DNA of 30,813 bases from Chlamydomonas sphaeroides. Taxonomy: Eukaryota; Chlorophyta; Chlorophyceae; Chlamydomonadales; Chlamydomonadaceae. The first letter of the stretch is position 1. The number at the start of each line of letters is the position of its first letter. The notes under the pieces were generated by a model. The model searched no databases, was not told where the DNA came from, and saw only the letters and a list, made by a program, of their open reading frames with translations. Positions 21,986-30,813 of this stretch are shown piece by piece. Position numbers and translations under genes: made by a program. The stretch is from assembly GCA_001662425.1 (NCBI GenBank), contig BDDC01001225.1, positions 1 to 30,813 of the forward strand, in the 5' to 3' direction.

Positions 21986-24900
21986 TGGCGTGAACGTCAA
22001 GACCCGCAAGCGGAACATCGTCATCCCTGAGGATCCTGGCTCATTTGCGGATGCAATCGTAACGCTCTGCCAGGACGCAGCGGACGGAACCGGGCTTGAA
22101 GCCGATCTCGAGGCGGCCGCCAAGGCGCTCGATGGCGCCGAGCTCGAGTATTCGCGCTATGGCGATGTGCTTTTCCAGGTCTTCTTCGCCGGCGGCCGCC
22201 TGGGCACGGGCGCGCAGCTGGCGGCGGAGGACAAGATGCGCCTGAGCACCAACGTGCGATGGCCGGGGGGGAGCACGTTCCCAACGCTGCTGGGGCAGCT
22301 ACCCCTCCCACTCGAGAGCACAAGCAAAACCCCGCCCTCCTCGCGCAGATCCTGGCCGCAGAGGCCACGCGGGAGGCCATCAACCCATACTTCAAGCTGT
22401 TCCAGACCCTGACCAGGTGGGCCCCGCCCCACCCGCTGTCCCCCCAAGCTTCACCAGGCCAGGCAGCTGTTCTGGCAGGGACCGCTTACACGCCTACTAT
22501 TTCAGCCGGGGTGGACCCGCTGCGCCAGTGCCCCTGCCTTTTGAGCACCAGCCTGGCGGCCCCCCACGCTATTCTGCTTCCAGGCGGCGGCCCTTCCTGA
22601 TCCGCGGCCTGGAGAACACGCTCATCAAGCTGCTGCTGTCGCTGGACTTCTTCGATGAGATTGGCCGCAAGAAGTTGGGCATTGGTGAGGCCAGCCGGCG
22701 GCCGACCGGGCAGCAGCGGCGGTGGCAGCTGGGCCGTGTCGTATGCTGGAGCGCAGCGCGGTGCAGCCCTCCACCCACGGTCCCACTTGCACTGAGCGTC
22801 GGGCAGCGGCTGCACCGAATAGGCCATGGCTCCCAAGCAGCGGCAGACTGCGCTTCGGGTGCACAGCCTTTGCTGTCCTGATTGCGGGACGGCGGGCTCG
22901 GGCCGCGTCTCGGCCGCACACGGGGGCGGGCGACCAAACGAGCTTTGCTCCGGGTGAAGCGGCAGTAGTCGGGCTGCCGCACAAGCAGCCCCACTGGACG
23001 CCGTGTCGTGGCGCTGCGTGCCATGGCGAAGTGCCCTGCCGGCCCTGCAGCGCCCGGCCCGGGGCTCCAGGGGCGTGGGGGGCGCGCCCAGGCGCGAAGC
23101 GCGCACAGCCCGGCAGCAGGGGCAGCGGCCTGGCGCGGGACGCGAGCAGCGCTGGGCTAGTGGCGGGGCTCCTGGCCATCGCGGTTGGAACTTTGTGTTG
23201 CACTGCACGAGCACTGCGCTGCGTCCATCGTGCCCATACCGAAGCCGACCACCTGGCCTGCTGCCAAAGGACACGCGGCCCGCGTTGTCGATTATGGCGG
23301 GGTTTCGGCTCGAGCGGAAGCTGTGTTTGGCGCCACTGATGTCACAATGCACCTTGCCGCACACTGGGCGCGGCGGCGCGACGTCTGCGCTACATGCCTG
23401 GCTGGTATATATACCTCATCACCTAAGCCACACCCAAAACTCATTACCTCATCGCACCTCCCGCCGCGGCATCGTCCGTGCGGCGCGCCAGACCTGGCGC
23501 TCACTTTCTCGCCCCCTACCCCGCTCCGCCCCTGTGTGCTCCTGCTTAGCCCTGGCGCTCACGTTCTCGTGGAAGATCGGCGTGGTGCCCATCAACATTT
23601 TCGCCTCCCTGCTCAACGACCGCCTGGTGGCCAAGGGCACCGTCATGGAGGTCATGATCGTGTTCATGACGGTGGGCCGGGATGGGGGATGGGGCCCGGG
23701 CGGGGGAGGCCAAGGACAGGGACGAGATAAGACGGCGGGCAGGAGGGGACGGCGGGGAGGAGGGCAGGACGGGGAGGAGATGCGAGCCATGGAGGTCGAG
23801 ATCGTGTTGGAGGTGGCGGGCCGGGCGGGCGGGCGGGGATGTGGTTGGGTTAGGACGGGTTTACGTTCTAAGGGGCGGCGCAGGCTGCGAAAGTGGGCGG
23901 TATGAAATGGGCGAGGGTGGCAGGAAGGGAGGAGGCGGGCGGGCAGCCTGCAGGACGTGGCGTCCTTCCATCCTCACACACGTACCCTTCTCAGCTTGCC
24001 CGGCTGGGTCACTGCATTCCGCTCTCCTCTGGTCGCAGGAGTTCCTGACCAAGGACTCGCTGGATGACTTAGTGTCCATCCTGAGCAAGGCCAACATCGC
24101 CAACCGCCTCATGGACTTCGCGCCGCCCACCAAGCGGACCGCCTTCGACTTCCACAACGTGCTCAAGGTGGGGTAGGAGCGGGGAGGAAAGGGGCTGGGC
24201 AGGCGAGGGGCTCCCCGCGCTGCTCTGTGTTCCCAGGCTCAGCGTTTGGGCAACTGCACCCGCCCGGCCCCGCCTGTGTTGTTGTTCGAGGATAGCTTCG
24301 TCTACGCCGCCCACGACCGCTGTTATGCCGACCTCACCGCCCTGCTGCCGCTCCTCCTTCCCTTCCTCGTCTTCTCCTCCCCCGCAGGCCGCGGGCCTGT
24401 CCAACCTGGTGGAGTGGGACGTGCAGCGCGAGATTGACGTGCGCGTGAGCGAGCTGCAGGAGGCGCTGACGGAGGCCATCACCGCCGACCCGCCGCTGGC
24501 GGTGACCGACGTGCTCGCCATCGCCAAGGCCAAGAAGCAGGAGAACAACCTGCCCGATGGCGAGGTGGGGGCGGGCAGCGGCACGGGGGGCTGGCGGGTG
24601 CTGGGGCATGGTGCTGGAGGGGCATTTGGAACGGCGCCGGGTTTTGTTCGTCCAGGGAATCTGGGCTGGAAAGGCCCTGGGGACGGGTGGACATTTGTGC
24701 GCTCTTTCCCGCGTACCGCGCCGCCCTGTGCCCGCCCGCTTGCGCGGCACTGCTGCGGCGCCACCAGCCGGAAGGGTGGTGATCCTCGCGCCACCGCTCC
24801 CGCTGCTGCGCCCTCTCGTCCGTTGTTGGCCGGTCCTCCGTCAGGTGCTACGCGTGTGCTGGCTGGCGCTGATGAAGAGCATCAACCTGACGGGCAAGAA

Positions 24901-26122
24901 CCAGCAGCAGATCGCGCAGGCGCTGGTGCAGAAGCTCAAGACCTATGGCAAGCTCTTCGCGGCCTTCGCCGTCAACTCCAAGGCGGAGCTGGCGCTGCTC
25001 AACACCATCCAGGTGCGGGCGCGGTCGGATTGTCAGGGTGTGGTGTTTATTTACAGGTTCAAGAGTGTGATGGGTATTGTATGAAAGTGGACAGGACGAA
25101 CGCCGTCCAGGCGCGGCCGCTGCCTCGACATCAGTATGACAGGCCAGTCCGTGATGGGCCAGTCCGTGATGGGCCAGTCCATGATAGGCCAGGCCAGTCC
25201 ATGACGAGCACTGCTGTGTACGGCGCTGTGGGCCGCGGAAGGCACCTGTGGTGACCTGCGCGGCGCCTCGGCCCTGGGCTCGCCGGCTGAGAGTTCTCTC
25301 TGCCACTACTTCGGGACCTCAGGGCCACCGCCCTGGCCGGCGAGGTCCCGACGTAGTGGTAGTCAGAACTCACCAGCCGGGGAACGCAGGACCGGGGCGC
25401 CGCTGGCGCCCAATGGCTTGCTACGCTGTGCAATGTCGCACGCGCGCGCCCCCCGTACCTCCGCCTGTCGCGCATCCCCCACGACTTTGGTTGGGCTTCT
25501 ATGCATACTTCTAAATGCAACTGTCTCGATGTGTGTACTCCTAGAGATTCCTATTCAGCGCATGGCCGCTCGCTCGCCACCTCCTACCTTCCCTCGTTGC
25601 CTCTCCGCCTCCCCTCCCCTCCCGGCTTCTGCCAGGTGTTCTGCTACGAGGACACGCGCATGCTCAAGTGCTTCACCGACATCCTCAAGCTGCTCTACAA
25701 TGCCGAGATCGTGGGCGAGGACACCATCCAGCACTGGTGCGCCAGCGGGCAACCGGGGGCGGGGCGGGGCCGCGCCTCTGCGCAGGTGCTGGGCCGGGAC
25801 GTCACGAGCAGGGGGGGCGGATTCCCCCAACGTGGCCAGCCCCCTCTTTCGTATTACCGGAAACGTTCCGGTGGGGGGAATATACCAGGATGGAGAGCGA
25901 CGGATTGCCGCAACGCGGGCAGTGGAGCCATGATCAGTCACACGGGCCGCGGCGCGTGTCCTGCAACCTTGAGATCTGCGAGAAGCGCTTTCCTCAAATT
26001 TTTCCCCCGTGTGTGCACCCAGGTACAAGAAGGGCAGCCACGCCAAGGGCCGCGCCGTGTTCCTCAAGGACGCCGAGCCCTTCATCAAGTGGCTCGAGGA
26101 GGCCGAGGAGGAGGACGACTGA
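21986..26122 (+). CDS. eIF5-mimic protein (BZW1/BZW2-like, W2 domain), first exon not identified
   Basis: 5MP proteins compete with eIF5 for eIF2 and other initiation factors in the cytosol and tune start-codon selection. Exons: 21986-22253 (entered in phase 2), 22349-22416, 22584-22684, 23550-23671, 24039-24167, 24388-24564, 24845-25012, 25636-25736, 26023-26122. All are in phase, giving 410 visible residues against about 411 in the plant homologue. Order of conserved pieces: VKTRKRNIVIPEDPGSFADA, LEYSRYGDVLFQVFFAGGR, RRPFLIRGLENT, NDRLVAKGTV, SLDDLVSIL, MDFAPPTKRT, then the W2 domain from about residue 290 (TGKNQQQIAQALVQKLKTY, GEDTIQHWYKKGSHAKGRAVF), and the acidic end PFIKWLEEAEEEDD. A conserved KPTLGG-like N-terminus with the ATG should lie on an upstream exon ending in phase 2; none was found. 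A TGTAA lies 304 nt after the stop. Confidence 0.9.
25142..25206 (+). repeat. 15-bp tandem array in a 5MP intron
   Basis: GGCCAGTCCGTGATG at 25142-25156 is repeated exactly at 25157-25171, then with two changes at 25172-25186. After a 5-bp partial unit, a further copy lies at 25192-25206. The array is wholly inside the intron 25013-25635. Confidence 0.9.
25260..25403. repeat. Long imperfect inverted repeat (hairpin) in a 5MP intron
   Basis: The left arm begins GCGGCGCCTCGGCCCT at 25260 and pairs with the right arm ending at 25403. The arms are about 68 nt each with roughly a dozen mismatches and a very short loop near 25328-25334. The best-matched core pairs 25303-25320 with 25341-25358 with one mismatch. 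A GAGTTCT/AGAACTC pair lies further out (25291-25297 and 25365-25371), then CCGGCTG/CAGCCGG. It lies between exons 24845-25012 and 25636-25736. It could be a small-RNA precursor or a foldback mobile element. No clear target-site duplication was seen. Confidence 0.85.
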
Positions 26123-26604
26123 GCGGCGCGCGCGGAACGGGGGGCGGCAGCGGCGGGGCGTTGGTGTGGGGCTGGCGTGGTGAGGGATTCGTTGGGGTGG
26201 TGGGAAGGTTGCAGGACGAGCGGCTGCGGGGGCAGTGGGACTGCGGGATGTGCACAGCGGGCGATTCGCAAATGCGAACGAGGCTGGGAGCGGGGGTGGT
26301 TGGGGTTGGTGGCCAACATGCGTAGCGGGGGCCCTTGGGCAGTAAATGGCGCGGGCGCGCGGCCAGCAGCACGCAAGGACGTGCAAGCTTGAGGTCGAAA
26401 CCCTGTTGTTGGCAATTGCCGCACATGTAAGGGCACCGAATGATCCGTCGCACTTGGCCATTATACTGGGATGGGAAGCGGAGGCTACGCCGATCCCAGT
26501 GGCTGTACGAGCGGCACGGGGCACGCCTCACGTACCCTTCCGCCTCCCCCAGCGAAAGAGTGCTACCTAGGAGCCCCCTCCACACCATACGCGCTCCCGC
26601 AAGC
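26123..26604 (+). other. 5MP 3' UTR and riboflavin synthase promoter
   Basis: This spacer lies between two tandem plus-strand genes. The TGTAA at 26426 should end the 5MP transcript near 26440-26450, leaving only about 150 bp upstream of the ATG at 26605 for the riboflavin synthase promoter and leader. No other gene is seen. Confidence 0.55.
26426..26430 (+). terminator. TGTAA polyadenylation signal of the eIF5-mimic gene
   Basis: TGTAA lies 304 nt downstream of the 5MP stop codon and just upstream of the next plus-strand gene. The position is typical for a green-algal 3' end. Confidence 0.65.
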
Positions 26605-27366
26605 ATGCTGACCCAGGGACACCGACTGCGCAGCGGGCCAGCTCCATTCACTCATACGGCAGCGCCGCCGCGCCTAGCGCGTCTGCCCATCACTAGGCCT
26701 AACCGTGGCTCTCTACAGGTTGTTAACATGTTCACTGGAATCGTCCAGGGCACGGCGACCATAGCGACCGTGAATGCGCAGGACAAATTCTCGCAGCTCG
26801 ATATCGCCTTCCCAGCCGGCAAGGTCGATGGCGTCAAGATTGGCGCTAGCGTTGCTATTAACGGGACGTGCCTGACCGTGACGCACATCGCGGGCGACAC
26901 GCTCAGCTTCGATGTCATGATGGAGACGCTGCGGGCCACCAACCTGGGGCTGCTGAAGGCCGGCAGCGTCGTCAACTTCGAGCGGTCAGCTCGCGTGGGC
27001 GACGAGATTGGCGGGCACAACGTGTCGGGGCATGTCCACTGCACTGCCACCATCGCCGCCGTCGAGCAGACGGAAAACAACCGGCGCCTGACCTTTGAGG
27101 TCAGCAACCCAGCCTTCATGAAGTACATCATGCCCAAGGGCTACATCGGCGTCGACGGCTGTAGCCTGACCATCGGCGAGGTGTGGGACAGCAAGTTCAG
27201 CGTCTACCTCATCCCGGAGACGCTCCGCGTCACCGTGTTTGGTGTCAAGGGCGTCGGCGACAGCGTCAACATTGAGATCGAGACGCAGACGCAGGCGATC
27301 GTGGACACCACGGAGCGCGTCGTGGCGCAATACCTGGAGCGCATGAACGCCGCCAAGAGCGGGTAG
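26605..27366 (+). CDS. Riboflavin synthase, plastid-targeted
   Basis: Catalyses dismutation of two 6,7-dimethyl-8-ribityllumazine molecules to riboflavin, the last step of vitamin B2 synthesis, as a trimer in the plastid. The core of 213 residues begins at an internal Met (26728) with MFTGIVQG, the usual start of bacterial enzymes. It has two tandem lumazine-binding repeats: the first with SVAINGTCLTV and FDVMMETLRATNLG, the second with GHVHCTATI, IGVDGCSLTI, FSVYLIPETLRVTVFG and VNIEIET. The open frame extends upstream. From the ATG at 26605 it adds 41 residues rich in Arg, Pro, Thr and Ala with no acidic residue, a plausible transit peptide, giving 253 residues. A still earlier ATG at 26440 falls at the predicted 5MP transcript end and is less likely. 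An acceptor-like CTCTACAG at 26711-26718 leaves open an unseen upstream exon. No intron interrupts the core. Confidence 0.93.
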   Translation: MLTQGHRLRSGPAPFTHTAAPPRLARLPITRPNRGSLQVVNMFTGIVQGTATIATVNAQDKFSQLDIAFPAGKVDGVKIGASVAINGTCLTVTHIAGDTLSFDVMMETLRATNLGLLKAGSVVNFERSARVGDEIGGHNVSGHVHCTATIAAVEQTENNRRLTFEVSNPAFMKYIMPKGYIGVDGCSLTIGEVWDSKFSVYLIPETLRVTVFGVKGVGDSVNIEIETQTQAIVDTTERVVAQYLERMNAAKSG

Positions 27367-28648
27367 CGGCCGCCCTCGCTCGTGGCCGGGCGGCCCCTGC
27401 CCACATACTCAGGCTCTCATCGGCGGCAGCAGCCGAACCGCAGTTGCTTGACGGATGGGGTCGAGGCCTGGTGGAGGCTGCAGGCGGAGGCGGAGGCAGG
27501 GGCTGCCGCGGCAGCCCCGGCAGTTGGCGCTGTGCGGCGGGATGGGAGCGGCGGCGCCGGCCCTGGAGGCGCGGCCGGCGGTGGATCGGCATCCGTGGCC
27601 GGCGGCAGGTCAGCGGGCTGGGCATGCGTGGGCCGCTCCTGCCGCGACAGCGTCCCCGCATGGGCTTGCAGTGCCTGAGGACGCGGGTGCGCCTGCTTGC
27701 AGCGGTGGCGTGGGGTGCTGCGGCAGCCGTCGAGGGCGGTGCAGGTGGCAGCGGGTGGTGGGTGCATGGGTGCAGCGTCCTGGGCGCCAGCACCGCGCGA
27801 CGCGGCCGCTGGCCCTGCTGACGCTGCGCGTCGTGGCGTGGCCGGTGGCGCAGGATGTGCTCGTACTGTGGTGGCTATGAACTCAATCCGTTACGCTTGG
27901 GGCTCCGGGCGTGGCGGGGAGGTGGAGCGTGCCGCGTGAGGCGCGGTAGGAGGTTATTAGACCATTGAAGGTTGATTGCGCTGGCACGAACGGGGTGTTG
28001 TGCGTGTTGCTGGGTGCAAGCTGTTGGAGGGGAGTGAGGCTGCGTTGCCCGAGGCACGCGATGGCGATTGGGGACCTGGTATTGACGGCGTGTTACACCG
28101 CGCCGACGTGCGCCTCGTGTTATGTGAAATGGAGCCTGTGTGGGCGCTGCGCCCCTTCACATGGCGTTGCGTGCGAGCCCCCGTGGTGCCCGTGCAGCCC
28201 GTCAACGGGGCCACGGTCCTTCCCAGCTACCCAGCTACCCCCACCCAGCAGCTCGGCGCGCTCCTCGTTGGTCATCAACAGCCCGCCACCCCGCCCATGC
28301 GGCATGCGCCATGCCGCCGCGAGCCGACGCCACTGCCACGCTGCCTAGGCCCTGTCCCCGCCCACCCTGATAAGCCGGCATGGCATGCCATGAGTGGACA
28401 CATGTCATGCAGTCCCTCGCCCCTCGACACCTGGCCACAGGCGGCCAGCTGCCGCCCCCCGCCAACCTCCAACACATATGCTCACAGACTGGCCTCCGCA
28501 CACCTCCTCACGTCCCCATGCAGTCCCTGCCGGTCGCTCAGTCGGAGGCCAATGCTGAGGCCCCCGACGGTGTGGCCGGCGGCGGCCCACTTGAGAGCGA
28601 CCTCCGCGCCTCGCCCCAGCCGCCCCTGGCCGCTCCACGTGTGGCCGC
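27367..28648. other. Tail-to-tail intergenic region, riboflavin synthase / hydroxypyruvate reductase
   Basis: About 1.3 kb lie between two convergent stop codons. GC-rich open frames show no recognisable protein. It contains a minus-strand polyadenylation signal at 28093-28097. No plus-strand TGTAA for riboflavin synthase was found. Confidence 0.5.
28093..28097 (-). terminator. Polyadenylation signal (TGTAA on minus) of hydroxypyruvate reductase
   Basis: TTACA on the plus strand is TGTAA on the minus strand, about 550 nt past the stop at 28649. It is the only copy seen between the two convergent genes. Confidence 0.55.
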
Positions 28649-30107
28649 TCAGTCGGAGGCCATCTTGAGACCCAGCTCCTTGGCGTTGACGATCGAGGGC
28701 GCGGCAGGCGGCACCGCGGCCAGCGGCTTCTCAACAAAGGCCAGGATGTCGGGCTTGTTCCACACGGGGTGGCCCGACAGCACCGCGGCCACGTTGGCGG
28801 CGGCCAGGGTGGCCTAAGGGGGAGGCAGGGACGGGGCGAGGGAAGGAGGGCGACGGATGGCAGGGTGGGGGGAGGAAGGGCCGAGCTGGGCTGCGGGGTG
28901 GGTCCCAGCGAGCGCCCCCAACGCGGGAGTGTGCCTGGGGGGGTGGGGTGCCTGGCGTGTCAGGGCGCCTGGTGTCCCTCTTCCCACTTCCCAAGTCCGT
29001 GTCACACCTCTGTCCCCCCATGGGCCCTCCCGCCGCAGGCCCCAGCCGCACCATGCCGCTGCGGGTCCACAGCGAGGCCGAGGCGATGTGCGGCACGATG
29101 ACGGCGTTGGGGCAGTCCGCCAGGCCGGGCGCCATGGCGGGCTCGTGCTCAAACACGTCCAGCCCGCACCTGGCGTGAGGGGGCGGCAGGGCAGGAGGTG
29201 GGGCGAGATTGAGTCATGCCGCGTTTGGCCATCGGAGGCAAATGGGCCAGTACCGCTTGCCTCTCTCCGCCAGCCCTACACATCACGACCACCTAGCTGG
29301 CGGCCATTGGTGCAAGCAGCGCCCAGTCCCCCCCCCGGCCCGCCCGCACCTGAACTCGGGGTTGTCCTTGAGGTGCGCCACCAGCGCCGCCTCCTCGATG
29401 ACCGGCCCGCGCGCGGCGTTGACCAGCACCGCGGTGGGCTTCATGAGCGCCAGGCGCTTGGCGTTCATGAGGTGGTGCGTGGAAGCGTCCAGGTTGCAGT
29501 GCAGCGACACAACCTGGCGGGGAGGAAAAGGAGGGAGGGAAGGGAGGGTTAGTGTGTAGGGGGAGGGCAGGGTGCGGTGGAGTAGGCTTGGCCTGGCCGA
29601 TCTTGCAGCAAGGGGTGCCGCACGGTGTGGTGCAGAGTGAGGAGAGGTGTTGGCTTCCCTGCCAAGCGCACATGCAGGTATGGCCGGACGCCGCAGCCGG
29701 CCTCGCTCCCCGGCCCCCTGCCTGCAGCGCTGCCCCGGCCATCCCATACCGCCGGCGCCAGCTCCAAGCAACTTCTCTCGCCGCTTACCCGCTTGCCCTA
29801 CTCACCCATGCCACCTCCTACCCCATGTCCTTGGCCTTTTCCCTGGGCCCACGGCCCGCGCAAGCACCTCCTCGCACCGTCACCCGCCCTCACACTCCCT
29901 GCTGCCACGTCCGCCTCCCTCCCCCGTACACTTTCCTGTTCCCTCCCCTCCCCCTCCCCTCCCTCCCCCAATGTCCCGCTCCCCCTCCGGCTCACGTCCG
30001 CCTCCTGGAGCACCTCCTCCACCGTGTCCACCCGGCGGCACGCCACCGGCGGCTCCCCGCGGTGCCGCAGCAGCTCGCCGTACAGCCGGATGTACTCCTC
30101 CAGCTGC
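28649..30107 (-). CDS. HPR1: Hydroxypyruvate reductase (HPR1-like), C-terminal four exons; 5' part beyond right edge
   Basis: An NADH-dependent D-2-hydroxyacid dehydrogenase that reduces hydroxypyruvate to glycerate in photorespiration. Exons in gene order: 29996-30107 (entered in phase 2), 29350-29513, 29052-29169, 28649-28813. The joins are phase-consistent and give about 185 residues. Visible features: EEYIRLYGELLRHRGEPP, TVEEVLQEADVVSLHCNLD, NAARGPVIEEAALVAHLKDN with the active-site Arg motif, GLDVFEHEPAMAPGLAD with the catalytic Glu, VPHIASAS with the catalytic His, and a terminal PSIVNAKELGLKMASD. The order and wording follow plant peroxisomal HPR1. That enzyme ends in SKL, but this one ends in ASD and lacks a PTS1. 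The NAD-binding Rossmann motif is on exons outside the window. A glyoxylate reductase or other family member is possible, but HPR1 fits best. Confidence 0.9.
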
Positions 30108-30813
30108 CTGGGGGGGACAAGGGGACAAGGGGAGGGATGGGGAAGGTGGGGATGGTGGGGGGGAGGAAAGTGATGACGAGGACAGCCCGCTAGCGGGGCG
30201 CAGTGACAGGGGCGTGGCGCGAGGCCCCATGGACTTCTCCAGCTGCTTGGAAAGGTGGTGCGAGGGGTGGGGAGCAGGCAGGGCGCGGCGCAGGGTGCGG
30301 TGGGCGTGCTGCCTCGGGGCTGCGAGACGTTGGTTCAATTGCCCAACTGCCCTGGGAGGCGGCACGCCCTGGCGGTGGCGGTCGCCGTGGGCGCTTGGCT
30401 GGGCTTGGGTGTGGCGGCGGCGGCGGCGGGTGTGTGGGCATGGCGGCAGTCTGCCGTGCGCTTGGCTCGGGTGTCAAAGGAATATCGACATGCGTTTGTT
30501 CAGGCTCATAACCGCATTGACGTTTGGAATTCGTCATTGCCCAGCGCCGGCGGCGTGCGATGCGGTGCCACGGCGGTGGGGCCCAGGGCCATGGGCACGC
30601 CGTGCGGTCGCGTGCCAGGCATGCCACTTGCTGTCGTCTCTGCTGTCCTCAGCCGCAGCCATCTGCTCTTAGCCACTGCACACACGCATGCTCAGCGGCC
30701 TGCCCTCTTACGAAAGTGCACCCAGGTCTGCACATGTCACGAACCCGCCCACCACCTCATACCCGGCCGTCACGCGCCTCCCCTCCCCTCCCCTCCCCTC
30801 CCCTCCCCTCCCC
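30108..30813 (-). other. Hydroxypyruvate reductase intron reaching the right edge
   Basis: Upstream of the 29996-30107 exon, neither strand shows the expected preceding HPR1 segments (Rossmann GxGxxG region or the segment ending before the EEYIRLYG exon). I take the whole stretch as one intron, or an intron plus an unrecognised short exon. It includes a CCT/CT-rich repeat at the very end. Confidence 0.5.
30776..30813. repeat. (CTCCC)n microsatellite at the window edge
   Basis: At least seven 5-bp CTCCC units run to the last base, so the true length is unknown. Confidence 0.9.

Noticed and set aside
22486..23364. 292-residue minus-strand open frame over a 5MP intron
   Set aside because: It overlaps a 5MP exon antisense and has no recognisable motif. 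Long open frames are expected at this GC content.
26440..26604. Start of riboflavin synthase at the most upstream ATG
   Set aside because: That ATG lies 10 nt after the 5MP polyadenylation signal, in the expected cleavage zone, and the added residues are not a better transit peptide.
30325..30350. GGTTCAATT string like a tRNA T-loop
   Set aside because: No acceptor stem, D-arm or anticodon arm could be built around it.

Overview
The window is nuclear DNA from a green alga, most likely a chlorophycean (Chlamydomonas-like) species. The reasons are the very high GC content, compact genes split by many short GT-AG introns, TGTAA polyadenylation signals, and a set of plant-type genes with transit peptides: plastid ribosomal protein L21, the rbcL mRNA factor MRL1 and hydroxypyruvate reductase. 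Exon models were built by hand from splice consensus, reading phase and family alignments recalled from memory. Every join listed is phase-consistent.

Layout from left to right: (1) 302-2576, minus: DGAT2-type diacylglycerol acyltransferase, first eight exons, with the 3' end beyond the left edge. (2) 3010-3546, plus: intronless plastid ribosomal protein bL21c. (3) 4345-7318, minus, and (4) 7733-11940, plus: a head-to-head pair of large low-complexity proteins with N-terminal signal-like segments. I do not recognise their families. (5) 14090-21025, minus: MRL1, a 14-exon PPR protein that stabilises rbcL mRNA. (6) about 21986-26122, plus: eIF5-mimic protein (BZW/5MP, W2 domain), whose first exon is not identified. 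(7) 26605-27366, plus: riboflavin synthase. (8) 28649-30107, minus: the last four exons of a hydroxypyruvate reductase, with the 5' part beyond the right edge.

The genes form three successive divergent pairs (DGAT2/L21, the two unknowns, MRL1/5MP), then a tandem gene and a convergent one. The functions are mostly plastid or photosynthetic metabolism (L21, MRL1, riboflavin synthase, photorespiratory HPR, TAG synthesis). They do not form an operon-like system.

The main oddities are a 144-bp imperfect inverted repeat next to a 15-bp tandem array inside one 5MP intron, the unknown divergent Tyr/Asp-containing gene pair, diverged copies of both ends of one 5MP exon in its flanking introns, and an HPR with no peroxisomal C-terminal signal. 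I saw no RNA genes, CRISPR arrays, transposase genes or viral genes.
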